A stretch of 64,000 nucleotides of DNA from the NCBI GenBank assembly GCA_018304465.1, contig JAGVWC010000010.1, positions 243,473 to 307,472 on the forward strand. The letters run 5' to 3'. The position numbers were made by a program, and so were the translations under genes. The DNA is from Candidatus Iainarchaeum sp. GTDB lineage: Archaea; Iainarchaeota; Iainarchaeia; Iainarchaeales; JAGVWC01. The notes below the pieces were generated by a model. That model worked only from the letters and a program-made list of their open reading frames with translations, did not search any database and was not told where the DNA came from. The number at the start of each line of letters is the position of its first letter. Within the stretch, counting starts at the first letter, position 1. This document shows, piece after piece, positions 26,031 to 34,553 of the stretch.

Positions 26031-26978
26031 TTCCAAGGCCCGATGCAACACGTCTTCGGTGTTCGAATGAAACGAATTAAAACCCGCAGCCGCGACATGA
26101 CCATTGCCATGACCGCCAAACGCCGGCACCAATCCCTGCATGACCGCAACCAAACTCACTTTCGAATCCTTGACAAAACCACTCGACGAACGAGCGCTTA
26201 CAACCAACGCGTTCGAACCATGATCGATTCCCGCCACCAACGCCACGTCACAACCCAACGCCACCAGCGAAGCCGCGGCTTCGGACTCGAAAAAATTCAC
26301 GGTGGACAACGCCACCAAAAAACCGTCGACTTCAAACAACCGCATGCGGCTCGCCGAACGCAGTTTCGCGATGCGCTCCGAAACCGGTTCTTGGATAACC
26401 ACCAATCGCTTGATGGATTCCACGTCCGACCTGGATTCTTTCAAACAAAACGACAAATCATCCAAGACATGCGTATCCAACACGGATAGCATCGCCGTAT
26501 CCGACAAAATACCCGCGGCCAACGCCTGCAAGGCTTTTTTCGAAAGTTTCAATTTCGCTTTTCGAATTTCGGACAACACGACTTGCGACGCGGATAACCT
26601 GTTCGAATCAATTTCGACAAAAGCTTTTTTGGGCCGATCCGCTTCCGGCAAATGATGATCCAAAATCAACACCGGGCCATTAAACGAAGAAATGCTTTTC
26701 GAAAGTTTTCCCGCGTGACTAGGCGAATTAAAATCAAGCAACGCCAAAGCGTCAAACCGATCCAACACCGGGTCTTTCACGGCTTTAATGCCAAACCGGT
26801 CCGCGAGTTGTAACGCATGCAACCCCATGTGATCGGGAAACCCCACGGTACAATTACAGGAAAGGGTTTCTTTGAGCGCAATCGCGCTCGCCAACGAATC
26901 CACGTCGGTTCCGGCGTGACACAACAAAAGCAGACGGGTGGATTTGGAAAGTTTTTTGACAAACGATTCCAAAGCCAT
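25971..26978 (-). CDS. DHH-family phosphoesterase (RecJ/nanoRNase-like)
   Basis: The product is 335 residues. Motifs: CHAGTDVDSLASAIAL (DxDxxxSA), LLDFN, LDHHLPEAD (DHH) and the DHHA1 motif FGGHGNGHVAAAGF at the C-terminus. The family cleaves phosphodiester bonds in short oligonucleotides, cyclic dinucleotides or single-stranded DNA. In archaea it often sits beside the exosome/proteasome superoperon, and here it directly follows prefoldin beta (47 nt). No signal or CBS domains. Substrate class is uncertain between RecJ-like exonuclease and oligoribonuclease. Confidence 0.85.
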   Translation of the reverse strand: MALESFVKKLSKSTRLLLLCHAGTDVDSLASAIALKETLSCNCTVGFPDHMGLHALQLADRFGIKAVKDPVLDRFDALALLDFNSPSHAGKLSKSISSFNGPVLILDHHLPEADRPKKAFVEIDSNRLSASQVVLSEIRKAKLKLSKKALQALAAGILSDTAMLSVLDTHVLDDLSFCLKESRSDVESIKRLVVIQEPVSERIAKLRSASRMRLFEVDGFLVALSTVNFFESEAAASLVALGCDVALVAGIDHGSNALVVSARSSSGFVKDSKVSLVAVMQGLVPAFGGHGNGHVAAAGFNSFHSNTEDVLHRALELLVFELKQKKKSVEVREII

Positions 26979-27024
26979 CGAACGAATCCCGATTCCTTTT
27001 TTTTATTTTTTAAATTGTTTTTCT

Positions 27025-27396
27025 TTATTTTTTCGATTTGGACGCGGGTTTTTGGGTTTCGTCGCTTTGCCCTTGCCCTTCAATATCGGATTTAAGCTTG
27101 TTTAATTTCTGGATCGTCGCGTCTTCCTGTTTTTGCAGGGTCTTGATGCGCAAATCCACGGTTTCTTTCTGATCCGCCAGTTCTTTCTTGGCGTCATCCG
27201 TGGTCACGGACACCAGAATGTTTCCAACGGCTTTGAAAACCTTTTTTTCGGAAGTTTTTTCCAATTCATCCAGCGACATCTTCAACGTGGCGGACTGCAT
27301 GAGGTACTGTTGTTTTTGCGAAGAAATACTGATCAATTGATCGCGGTTACGCGAAAAATCAGCGATCGCCTGTTGTTTGGATTGTTCGTCTGCCAA
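27025..27396 (-). CDS. pfdB: Prefoldin beta subunit
   Basis: This is a coiled-coil co-chaperone subunit that captures unfolded proteins for the thermosome. The 123 residues show the prefoldin layout: an N-terminal helix (QAIADFSRNRDQLISISSQK), the central beta hairpin VFKAVGNILVSVTTDDAKKEL, and a C-terminal helix. The tail is Lys/Ser-rich. The start is TTG 27396, set by GGAGGTT seven nt upstream, located in the 3' end of pcc1. It is the last superoperon gene before the DHH gene. Confidence 0.9.
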   Translation of the reverse strand: MADEQSKQQAIADFSRNRDQLISISSQKQQYLMQSATLKMSLDELEKTSEKKVFKAVGNILVSVTTDDAKKELADQKETVDLRIKTLQKQEDATIQKLNKLKSDIEGQGQSDETQKPASKSKK

Positions 27397-27398
27397 AA

Positions 27399-27647
27399 TT
27401 ATAACCTCCGGGTTTGGTGAACTATTTTTTGTAGAAACGAAATGTTTTTAATCGCGAAATGAAGACTCGCATTGAGGGCTTTTTCGTCCTCGGCTTCCAC
27501 GTGAACCAAAAAACCGGATTCGGATTTCGAATACGTGGTCGTGGCCCGTTTTTCAAACGACGAATCCGACCAATCCGGCGAAAGCGATTCGAAAATCACG
27601 TCGCGGGACAGCGGTTCGCACCAAAAATGAAAACGGGCAAAAAGCAA
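27399..27647 (-). CDS. pcc1: KEOPS complex subunit Pcc1
   Basis: Pcc1 is the small dimerisation subunit of KEOPS, which makes t6A37 in tRNAs reading ANN codons. The 82 residues have the typical pattern: strand ATTTYSKSESGFLVHVEAEDEKALNASLHFAIKNISFL, with the D-x-x-A-L-x-A/R-S core. The start is probably TTG 27647 with an AGGGAT SD. It lies between rpoP and prefoldin beta, its usual place in archaea, which supports the call despite the short length. Confidence 0.75.
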   Translation of the reverse strand: MLFARFHFWCEPLSRDVIFESLSPDWSDSSFEKRATTTYSKSESGFLVHVEAEDEKALNASLHFAIKNISFLQKIVHQTRRL

Positions 27648-27662
27648 TGGAATCCCTTTTTT

Positions 27663-27791
27663 TTATCGCGCCATGACTTCTTTGACCACGGAGCTGCGTT
27701 GTTTGTATAAAATCTTGTAGGCGCAATTCGGGCACCGCACTTCGTACGCGATGCTTTCGATCATGGTTCCGCATTTTCCGCACTTGTACAT
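27663..27791 (-). CDS. rpoP: DNA-directed RNA polymerase subunit P (Rpb12)
   Basis: This 42-residue gene is too short for the ORF track. The protein begins MYKCGKCGTMIES, then has CPNCAYKILYKQRSS: two CxxC pairs forming one zinc ribbon, followed by the basic tail of RpoP. ATG 27791 is preceded by GAGGT seven nt upstream. It sits between eL43 and pcc1, the normal archaeal order. It binds the Rpb3/Rpb10/Rpb11-type assembly platform of RNA polymerase. Confidence 0.9.
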   Translation of the reverse strand: MYKCGKCGTMIESIAYEVRCPNCAYKILYKQRSSVVKEVMAR

Positions 27792-27806
27792 TTTTTTACC
27801 TCAAAT

Positions 27807-28163
27807 TCACTTTTTTTTGTTTTCGGATTCAGAAGACGGGGATTCTTCGTTTTCCCCGGTTTCCGTTACTTGGGTTGACAACAATTCACCCAAATTGGGC
27901 AAAAAGCTTTTCTGGGACACCATTTTGGCCACAATGCGACCCGTTAAGGTCTGTGGAAAATACGCGCCGCCGGTAAAACGGCCACCGCATTTTTTGCAGT
28001 CAAAAATTCCCGCGGCTTCGCGGCGAATCTTTTTGTATCCGCAACTGGGGCACTCCGAGTCTTCGTGCTGGCGTTGCTCGACTTTGAGCAAGCGTTTTCG
28101 GATTCCGACGCCGTAACGCGATCCGAACCGACCCGCGCTTTTGACTTTTTTGGTGCTACTCAT
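27807..28163 (-). CDS. rpl37ae: 50S ribosomal protein eL43 (L37Ae)
   Basis: This is a zinc-ribbon ribosomal protein: GRFGSRYGVGIRKRL near the N-terminus, then CPSCGYKKIRREAAGIFDCKKC with two CxxC pairs, and GGAYFPQT. The family is about 80-95 residues; here 118 because of an acidic Ser/Glu-rich C-terminal extension of about 30 residues not usual in the family. AGGAG stands 8 nt before the ATG. It follows rrp42 by 45 nt. Confidence 0.93.
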   Translation of the reverse strand: MSSTKKVKSAGRFGSRYGVGIRKRLLKVEQRQHEDSECPSCGYKKIRREAAGIFDCKKCGGRFTGGAYFPQTLTGRIVAKMVSQKSFLPNLGELLSTQVTETGENEESPSSESENKKK

Positions 28164-28208
28164 GTGTAGTTCTCCTTACTATCGTATCTTGACGAATTTT
28201 TTATAAAA

Positions 28209-28994
28209 CTATTTGAACGCGATTTTTCGCATTTCCTTGGTCTTTTTCAAGGCCGTTTCGATGCATTGGTGAATTTCGGCCGCTGAAAAACTGCCGGCAC
28301 CGCCTTTTTGGAAAGCCGACAAATACTCGTCATCCGTCACCGCGACCGTAAAACGGGCGTTGGAAGCCTCTTCTTCGGCCACCGTCGGATCGAGAATAAT
28401 CTTGTCCGCGACCTTGTAAAACGTGATTTCCAAGGGCAATCGCGCCAATTCCAGCTTTTTGCCGTATTCGCCTTTGACGAGTTGGAATTTGTCATCCAGT
28501 TTAGGCAAACGCGTTTCCGACAAGGCTTTCAAGGCCGCCAAAGAACACGCGTCAAAAAAGTTTCCGGAGTCGTTAATCGTATACAGATCGATAAAAATGC
28601 TCCAGACTTTTTCGCCGTCCTTGATGCTTAACTTGGAAAAATCCAAGGCATGCGATTCGCGGATTCCGCGGTCGACCACCCGCGCCATTTCAATGGATCG
28701 CGGCTGCGGCGGACCGGTTTCGAATTCCGGCGACGCGATCGGCAACATTTCCAATCCAACGCTGATGCTTCCTTCGTTCGGCGTATCCGGATACGGTTCC
28801 ACCGGCAAACACTTGGTTCCGCACACGACTTCGGTTTCTCCGATTTTCACGCGGCAAGATCCATCCGCGTTCTTGGAAATATCGGTTTCCACCGAAATTT
28901 TGCGGTACTCGTCAAACTTTCGTCCATCAAGACGCTTTCCTTCCCGAATCGCCTTGGCGGCGGCATCGGCTTGTAATTCCATCAGAATACTCAT
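28209..28994 (-). CDS. rrp42: Exosome complex subunit Rrp42
   Basis: This is the non-catalytic RNase PH-fold subunit that pairs with Rrp41 in the hexameric exosome ring. The 261 residues show KRLDGRKFDEYRKISVETD at the N-terminus, RSIEMARVVDRGIRES, and the C-terminal RNase PH half (VKGEYGKKLELARLPLEITF). Active-site residues of Rrp41 are absent, as expected. The ATG overlaps the rrp41 stop by 4 nt. It is encoded within the superoperon. Confidence 0.95.
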   Translation of the reverse strand: MSILMELQADAAAKAIREGKRLDGRKFDEYRKISVETDISKNADGSCRVKIGETEVVCGTKCLPVEPYPDTPNEGSISVGLEMLPIASPEFETGPPQPRSIEMARVVDRGIRESHALDFSKLSIKDGEKVWSIFIDLYTINDSGNFFDACSLAALKALSETRLPKLDDKFQLVKGEYGKKLELARLPLEITFYKVADKIILDPTVAEEEASNARFTVAVTDDEYLSAFQKGGAGSFSAAEIHQCIETALKKTKEMRKIAFK

Positions 28995-29893
28995 TGTTCC
29001 ACCTCTTCTTCGAGTGCTTCTTCCATTTCCTGGTTTTCTTCGTCCAGGGTTTCGCTGGCATCCGCCGAAAGCATTGGACCCGCGGCGACCACGGGATTCA
29101 CTCGCGGCTTTTGCGGCAACGCTTGTTCGGAAACGCGCTCGGCTTCCACGGATTCGAGGAATTCCTTGGTTTCAAAACGCTTCTTTAACGCGGCTTCCTG
29201 CAGTTTCGCGATTTTTTTGCATCCTTCCAAACCCAAAGGCAACGCTTTTTCCCATTCGGCTTTGGTGAACAATCCGTCCATTTGCAGCAAGACGATTTCT
29301 TCGGTCGACGGAATAATCGCGATCGGAATATCCACGGCGTCCGGCGCGTCTTCTTCTTCCTTGGTGACGTCCAGCATGATTTGTCCGCCGGCGCGACCGA
29401 CCGTACAACCCGCAACGACGCCGCGCATCGGAATACCGGCATCCGCCAACGCCACCGCGGCTGCGGTCAAACCCGCAATTCGGGTTCCGGCGTTCGCATC
29501 GAGAATTTCAACGTGCACGTCAATCGCGGTGTTCGGGAATTGTTCCAAAAAAATCGCTTTTTGAAGCGCTTCGCTGCACACTTTCGAGATTTCGGTTTCG
29601 CGTCGACCGGGTTTCGGATTTTTCCGGTCGGGAACGCTAAACGTCGCCATTCGATAATAGAAATTCACGCGGCCTTTCAGCGGATCCGCCGTGTGCTTTG
29701 GCAAGCATTCCTTGGGTCCGTACACGGCAGCCACGACTTTGTTCTGGCCCCATTCCAAATACGCGCTTCCGTCCGCGCGGGGCACCACGCCGACTTCGAT
29801 CTTGATCGGGCGCAAGTCGGTTAAGCCCCGTCCATCCAGGCGCTTTCCTTTCTTGTCCACGTATGTCAATTCTTCTTCTTTTTTCTTGGCCAT
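28991..29893 (-). CDS. rrp41: Exosome complex exonuclease subunit Rrp41
   Basis: This is the catalytic RNase PH-fold subunit that degrades RNA phosphorolytically from the 3' end. It has KRLDGRGLTDLRPIKIEVG, GSAYLEWGQNKV, and the catalytic acidic segment MLDVTKEEEDAPDAVDIP. I use ATG 29893, preceded by GGAGTGA six nt upstream, rather than the track GTG 29902. The acidic C-terminal tail after about residue 245 is longer than in typical archaeal Rrp41 and may bind partners. It is embedded between rrp4 and rrp42. Confidence 0.95.
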   Translation of the reverse strand: MAKKKEEELTYVDKKGKRLDGRGLTDLRPIKIEVGVVPRADGSAYLEWGQNKVVAAVYGPKECLPKHTADPLKGRVNFYYRMATFSVPDRKNPKPGRRETEISKVCSEALQKAIFLEQFPNTAIDVHVEILDANAGTRIAGLTAAAVALADAGIPMRGVVAGCTVGRAGGQIMLDVTKEEEDAPDAVDIPIAIIPSTEEIVLLQMDGLFTKAEWEKALPLGLEGCKKIAKLQEAALKKRFETKEFLESVEAERVSEQALPQKPRVNPVVAAGPMLSADASETLDEENQEMEEALEEEVEQ

Positions 29894-29898
29894 TTTCT

Positions 29899-30537
29899 TC
29901 ACTCCTGCTTTCCGGACGCCGGCACGGGGGCGTCTTTTTTCAAATAATCCGACATTTTGTTCGTCAGATTCGACAAATGCGCTTCGTCATCGATTTTTTG
30001 CAAACCGACTTTTAGCAATTCCATGTCGCCGCCTTTGACCCAAACAAAACCGTTTCGTCCGATCATGACGTTACAACCGGTTCCGCGTTTTAACACTTCG
30101 AGCATGGACCCGTTTTTTCCGATCATGCGCGGCACTTTAACCGGCATCACGGGAATCACGGTTCCGCCGTAAAACACGCGAACAAACCCGAGTTCCACGT
30201 CATGGGTTTCGTTGACACTCATGACTTTCGCGGACACCACGGTTCCAACCTGCAAAGGATCCCGCAATTCTTTCTTGGACACAAACGCGTAATTCACGCC
30301 GTTGACGTCCACCAAATAACCCGGATACACTTCTTGCGCGACGATTCCAACGATCAAATCGTTCATCTGCGGAACGTATTTTCCGCGCAACGGAACCACG
30401 GACGCGAAATTTCCTTCGACCCGGCTGATTCCCAACGTATCCGAAAAAATCTTTCCGTCCCGGATATAGACGTGCTCGCCCAGACGCTTTCGCTCTTCCG
30501 TAACAAGCTCTCCTGGTACCACGATTTTCTTCGTCAT
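29899..30537 (-). CDS. rrp4: Exosome RNA-binding cap subunit Rrp4
   Basis: Rrp4 feeds RNA into the Rrp41/Rrp42 ring. Order of domains: N-terminal domain with VVPGELV (residues about 8-14), S1 domain (LIVGIVAQEVYPGYLVDVN...), then KH domain with MIGKNGSMLEVL (G-K-N-G loop). The ORF track starts at TTG 30552; ATG 30537 has GGGAG eight nt upstream and is preferred. It directly follows the SBDS gene. Length about 212 residues, normal. Confidence 0.95.
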   Translation of the reverse strand: MTKKIVVPGELVTEERKRLGEHVYIRDGKIFSDTLGISRVEGNFASVVPLRGKYVPQMNDLIVGIVAQEVYPGYLVDVNGVNYAFVSKKELRDPLQVGTVVSAKVMSVNETHDVELGFVRVFYGGTVIPVMPVKVPRMIGKNGSMLEVLKRGTGCNVMIGRNGFVWVKGGDMELLKVGLQKIDDEAHLSNLTNKMSDYLKKDAPVPASGKQE

Positions 30538-30552
30538 TTTTTTCTCTCCCAA

Positions 30553-31245
30553 TTACTTCAACATTTTGCTTTCAATCGACCCTTTGGCCAAATGATTCAA
30601 TTCCGCCACGACGGCTTGCTGCAACCCGACCGGCATTTCCAAAATCGCGATCAAGCTTCCGTCCGACTGCCATTCCTGGCGCTTCACTTCATGCCGAAAC
30701 AACGCGGCACTGGCTCGCGCCGCATACTCCGACGGAATCTTCACGGCCATGGAAACGTTTTCCATGGAAATCGGCAAAATCTTTCGGATTTCCTTTAACG
30801 CTTCCTGGGCCTGCTGATTCGTCGACTTGAACAAATCCGGCGTAAACCGGATTTCATTCAACGCGTTTTCAATGCGCTGCGGCGGATGCGGCGTTTTGTG
30901 CTGCGGATCAATGCAATTCTGCGCCAAAAACGTAACAATTTCCTTGCGGCGTTCCTCGATCAAATGACGACGCTGATCCGTCGTCAAATGAACCTCGCCA
31001 TCCAACACGATTCTTTTCGCGATATCCTCGAAATTCGTGGTCTGGAACACCGATTTGATGTTGCCATCCGACTGCGCTTCGCCTTTCTTGGCGTCCTTAA
31101 ACACCGCGTCAATCGCCACCAAATCATTGATGGAAACCGGTTTTCCTTTTTTTAAGGCCAACGCCAAATCCGGGTCTACCAGCAATTCAAACTTCAAACC
31201 CGCATGTTCAAGACGAGCCACTACTGCATCTTCCACTCGGACCAT
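30553..31245 (-). CDS. sdo1: Ribosome maturation protein SBDS/Sdo1
   Basis: SBDS helps release the anti-association factor aIF6 from the large subunit. The true N-terminus is MVRVEDAVVARLEHAGLKFE (ATG 31245, AGGGG upstream). The track start 31293 adds 16 residues not found in the family. The N-terminal FYSH domain contains KGKPVSINDLVAIDAVFKD, the middle helical domain TTDQRRHLIEERRKEIVTFL, and the C-terminal ferredoxin-like domain is complete. It lies between psmA and rrp4, as in most archaea. Confidence 0.95.
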   Translation of the reverse strand: MVRVEDAVVARLEHAGLKFELLVDPDLALALKKGKPVSINDLVAIDAVFKDAKKGEAQSDGNIKSVFQTTNFEDIAKRIVLDGEVHLTTDQRRHLIEERRKEIVTFLAQNCIDPQHKTPHPPQRIENALNEIRFTPDLFKSTNQQAQEALKEIRKILPISMENVSMAVKIPSEYAARASAALFRHEVKRQEWQSDGSLIAILEMPVGLQQAVVAELNHLAKGSIESKMLK

Positions 31246-31301
31246 GTGTTTTTTTCCCCTTACGTGGAAAAAAACAAGCCGACCAAAACACAACGATTAC
31301 G

Positions 31302-32036
31302 TCATGCATTCTTGGATTTCGCCCACAACGATTTCAATTCGTCCGCCGAAACCCGAGTCAACGGCTTGTTTCGTTCAATAAACGCAAAATCCAGCCGGTT
31401 TGCATCCAGCTTTTCTTTTTCCGACAATCCTTTCTTGATCACCGACAACAAAATACCCACAGCGTCTTCCTTGGACATGTTTTCCTTGTAATCCTTTTCA
31501 AACAATTCCATGGCTTCTTTTTTCCCTTTTCCGATCGCGATCGCCTTGTATTCCGCCAACGCGCCGCTGGGTTCGGTTTCAAACAACTTAAAACCGGTTT
31601 CGTCAAAACCACCAAAAATAAACGAGACACCAAACGGTCGCACACCGCCATACTGGGTAAAATACTGCATGATTCCGGACACTTTCTTGGCCAACGCCTT
31701 GACTTGGATCGGTTCGTCGTAATAAATCATGTTTTCCTGGGATTCTTGACGCGCAAACTCAACCAATCGACGCGCGTCCCCGACCAATCCGCTTGAAACC
31801 GCGGCCACATGATCGTCAATCAAAAAAATCTTTTCAATACTCGTCGGAAGAATCAACCGCGTGGAAATCTTCTTGTCCGCGGCAAACATAACCCCGTTAT
31901 TGTAAATAACCGCAGCACCCAGGGTGCCTTGTTCCACGATTTTGGAGGCGTATTCGACTTGGTATAAACGGCCATCCGGCGAAAACATCGTCGCGGCGCG
32001 GTCATACGCTTGAGACTTTGGCGAAGCGGAATACAT
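31302..32036 (-). CDS. psmA: Proteasome alpha subunit
   Basis: This forms the outer ring of the 20S proteasome. The N-terminal gate helix reads YDRAATMFSPDGRLYQVEYA, followed by the Ntn-hydrolase fold (TLGAAVIYNNGVMFAADKK, GGVRPFGVSFIFGG) without a catalytic Thr. ATG 32036 is preceded by GGGAGGTT six nt upstream; the track TTG one codon earlier is not used. It is the first gene of the psmA-SBDS-exosome part of the superoperon, 172 nt downstream of the RNase P gene. No beta subunit gene is in this window. Confidence 0.95.
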   Translation of the reverse strand: MYSASPKSQAYDRAATMFSPDGRLYQVEYASKIVEQGTLGAAVIYNNGVMFAADKKISTRLILPTSIEKIFLIDDHVAAVSSGLVGDARRLVEFARQESQENMIYYDEPIQVKALAKKVSGIMQYFTQYGGVRPFGVSFIFGGFDETGFKLFETEPSGALAEYKAIAIGKGKKEAMELFEKDYKENMSKEDAVGILLSVIKKGLSEKEKLDANRLDFAFIERNKPLTRVSADELKSLWAKSKNA

Positions 32037-32208
32037 CAAAAAACCTCCCTAAAACAGTGTACAGCGATCTCTCTCAAATTTAAATAAAGATAGACGAATA
32101 ACCATAAAAACCCTTTGGAGGCTCAAAACCCAAAAAAAAGCCAAAAAACCCGTTTTTGGACGGTTGGACAGACAAACGCTTAAAAAAAAGAAAACAGGAA
32201 CCCGAAAA

Positions 32209-32574
32209 TCAGTTTTTTGAAAGCGCTTTTAACGAACCCGAGACCTTTTTGATTTCCGGAACCACGGGTTTGGATCCGATGTGGGTTAACAACAACAAAC
32301 CCGCTTTGACGTTTTGCAATTCGGATAATTCGCTTTTGATGATCGCAATCCCCAACTTGGGATCAAACCGCACCACGCCGATTTTTTGCTTGGACAAACC
32401 CACGGACCCGAATAATTCGCGTTGCTTGGCCAACACCGCGGACACCACGTCCCGCTGGGAAAACAATTCATTCGAATGCAACAACAACGCCACATACCGT
32501 TTTTTTCCGCGATACGATTTGGGCAACGGATTCGATTTTTTCTTTTTGGCCAACTGTTTCACGACGCCACCCAT
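32209..32574 (-). CDS. rnp2: Ribonuclease P protein component 2 (Pop5-like)
   Basis: Rnp2 is one of the four or five archaeal RNase P proteins that support the catalytic RNA in pre-tRNA 5' processing. The 121-residue product has the Pop5 pattern: GKKRYVALLLHSNELFSQRDVVSAVL, RELFGSVG, a strand around VRFDPKLGIAIIKSELSELQNVKAGLLLL, and the terminal KKVSGSLKAL. ATG 32574 overlaps the stop of the macrodomain gene (TGATG). Its partner Rnp3 is encoded just upstream at 33210. Confidence 0.85.
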   Translation of the reverse strand: MGGVVKQLAKKKKSNPLPKSYRGKKRYVALLLHSNELFSQRDVVSAVLAKQRELFGSVGLSKQKIGVVRFDPKLGIAIIKSELSELQNVKAGLLLLTHIGSKPVVPEIKKVSGSLKALSKN

Positions 32575-33152
32575 CACGGATTGTTTGATTCTCCGGAATC
32601 AAAATCCGATTCCGAATAATCGGGCAACGCCGGCGGCACATACTTTACCGACGAAACACCAAGGTCTGACGCGGCCGCCAAAAACGCCTGGTACGCCTTG
32701 TCCGAATGCAACACCAAAAACACGTGTTTTAGGTACTGCGGCGAAAAAGCATTCACTTGTTTTACAATCAATCGCGCGCCGTCTTCAATCGCAAAACCGC
32801 CGACACCGCAACCCAACGCGGGAACACCCAAGGTATCGCATTCAAGCGAATCCGCGAGTTCCAACGCGTTCTGCAAGGCTTTTTCAATGATCTCCGCGGA
32901 CGCGGCCTGACCTGGTTTAATCACCGCGGCATGAATCACGAACTTCGCGTTCAATTTTCCGGCGGTCGTCGCGATCGCTTGACCCAATTCCACGGGACCC
33001 AATTCCAACGCTTCTTCTTCAACGTCTTTTCCGCCGCCTTTTCGCAACGCCAAAGCGACGCCTCCGCCCATTCGAAGCGTAATATCCGCGGCATTCACCA
33101 ACGCGTCCGCTTCCAAACGCGCCAAATCCCCTTTGTCAATACTGAGCTGCAT
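32574..33152 (-). CDS. Macrodomain protein
   Basis: Macrodomains bind or hydrolyse ADP-ribose derivatives. Motifs: ADALVNAAD (adenine pocket), MGGGVALALRKGGGKDV (diphosphate loop), IHAAVI, and GVPALGCGVGGFAIED. Family core of about 160 residues plus a short acidic C-terminal tail ending in Ser/Glu/Asn. I prefer the second ATG (33152), with AGAGG eight nt upstream. It lies between the RNase P genes rnp3 and rnp2, coupled to rnp2. It could process ADP-ribose 1'',2'' cyclic phosphate from tRNA splicing, which would fit the tRNA-processing context, but this is inference. Confidence 0.9.
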   Translation of the reverse strand: MQLSIDKGDLARLEADALVNAADITLRMGGGVALALRKGGGKDVEEEALELGPVELGQAIATTAGKLNAKFVIHAAVIKPGQAASAEIIEKALQNALELADSLECDTLGVPALGCGVGGFAIEDGARLIVKQVNAFSPQYLKHVFLVLHSDKAYQAFLAAASDLGVSSVKYVPPALPDYSESDFDSGESNNP

Positions 33153-33209
33153 AAACATTTCCTCTGTCTACCAACATACGGTGCAAGACATTAAAATACT
33201 TAATTGCGG

Positions 33210-33761
33210 CTATGCCGACAACCAATCGCGGAAAAAAATCAAATCCGATTCGCTTCGGACAAACAAAGGCTTCGACGCCCCCGACACGACTTGAAAAAAC
33301 ACCTTTGTTTTTTTGGCCAACCGACTCCACGCCGAAACCGATTTATGCAATTCGATCGCGTCCACGGACGCCAAACGCAACAACGACTCCGCCAAAAACA
33401 AAAAACCCACATTGCTTTGGCGCGCGGTTTCAAACAACTGAACATCCAGCATCGGTTTTTCACCCAGCACCGGCAACAACACAAAATCCACGGATCGCGA
33501 CGACACCGCCAGATTCAACGCGCTTGCGGAATCCGGCCACACGGCCACCCAAAACTTTTGCTGTATCGCGCGCGACAACCACAACGAATCCGGGCGATTC
33601 AAAACAAAACAACCCGGCAAACCGGTTTTTTCGCACAACGATTTCAAAGCCGCAGCATCGGAATCGGATTTTATTTTTCGAGCCAGAACGAAACCATTCT
33701 TCGGAAACAATTTTTTCGCTTCCGCGACATCCGCTTCGGTTGACAAAAAAACCAAGTCCAT
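33210..33761 (-). CDS. rnp3: Ribonuclease P protein component 3 (Rpp30-like)
   Basis: This is the TIM-barrel protein of archaeal RNase P that pairs with Rnp2. The 183-residue product shows the short barrel of the family: MDLVFLSTEADV, NLAVSSRSVDFVLLPV, FLFLAESLLRLASVD, and VFFQVVSGASKPLFVRSESDL. It is slightly shorter than most Rpp30 proteins (about 200-240). It follows eL15 by about 75 nt. Identification rests on these motifs and on the conserved gene order eL15-rnp3-rnp2-psmA. Confidence 0.8.
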   Translation of the reverse strand: MDLVFLSTEADVAEAKKLFPKNGFVLARKIKSDSDAAALKSLCEKTGLPGCFVLNRPDSLWLSRAIQQKFWVAVWPDSASALNLAVSSRSVDFVLLPVLGEKPMLDVQLFETARQSNVGFLFLAESLLRLASVDAIELHKSVSAWSRLAKKTKVFFQVVSGASKPLFVRSESDLIFFRDWLSA

Positions 33762-33836
33762 GAAAAACCAACCACCAAAAAGGAGAACAGAAACAGTTAA
33801 AGAGCTTTTTCCCGGGCTTTTCGCGAAAAGGTTGAG

Positions 33837-34445
33837 TTACTTGGTTTTTCCGCTGTTGGCGCGAACGCTTGGACGCACTTTTTCGGTTCCGCGTCCTTTC
33901 TTTCGCAATCCACGCGACTTCTTGGCGGCGCTCGTTAATCCGCGCGCGACACGATTGCGGTTCACGGGATCCGTAATCCAGGACAAATTCTTGTCGGATT
34001 CGATTTCGGGTGTTTGCGGATCCACCATAATGACTTCAAAATACTTGTCTTTGCCGTCTTCGCCGACCCAGTACGAATTCAATACTTCGCAGTTGACGAA
34101 CCCCGCTTGGGCGCGTTGTTCCGCGATCGACTGAATGTTTTTTCCGCGCGTCAGTTTTCTGACACCCATGCGTTTGGGTTTGCGGCCATTATACGGTCGG
34201 CGATGCAGTCCTGATCCTTTTCGGATGCGGACACGCACGACAAAAATGCCTTTTTTGGCTTTAAATCCAAGGCTTCGCGCGCGACCGGGGTTTGACGGAT
34301 GCGCGAGCCGCACCACGCTTTCGGTGGGTTTTCGGTATTCCATCAATCGTTCGCGGTACAACTGGCCAAAATCGTAATCGTTAGTCTTTTCGCCTTTATA
34401 GAGCGCTTGCAAGGTACTGGCCAAATGCTGCTTTGCTGAAACCAT
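33837..34445 (-). CDS. rpl15e: 50S ribosomal protein eL15 (L15e)
   Basis: This basic 202-residue protein has the family pattern: ERLMEYRKPTESVVRLAHPSNPGRARSLGFKAKKGIFVV, RIRKGSGLHRRPYNGRKPKRMGV, and EVLNSYWVGEDGKDKYFEVIMVDP. ATG 34445 is chosen over the track GTG 34454; a GAGTG lies 6 nt upstream. It is the first gene of the superoperon, divergent from the tRNA thiolase gene. Confidence 0.95.
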   Translation of the reverse strand: MVSAKQHLASTLQALYKGEKTNDYDFGQLYRERLMEYRKPTESVVRLAHPSNPGRARSLGFKAKKGIFVVRVRIRKGSGLHRRPYNGRKPKRMGVRKLTRGKNIQSIAEQRAQAGFVNCEVLNSYWVGEDGKDKYFEVIMVDPQTPEIESDKNLSWITDPVNRNRVARGLTSAAKKSRGLRKKGRGTEKVRPSVRANSGKTK

Positions 34446-34553
34446 AAATAACACTCGAAAAAAACGTTCTGATGAACAGAATCGGATAGATTAATTACCC
34501 CTGGCAAGGTTTTTAAGGTTTTGTTTAAAACCCTTTTTTCCGGGTATTTTCGT

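Noticed and set aside
26043-26655. Plus-strand ORFs of 148 and 117 aa
   Set aside because: They lie entirely antisense to the DHH phosphoesterase, whose motifs are complete; Arg/His-rich translation is typical of shadows.
32156-32890. 244-aa plus-strand ORF
   Set aside because: Antisense to rnp2 and the macrodomain gene; no start signal or motif.
33212-33763. 183-aa plus-strand ORF
   Set aside because: Exact antisense of rnp3, low-complexity Thr/Pro/Arg composition.
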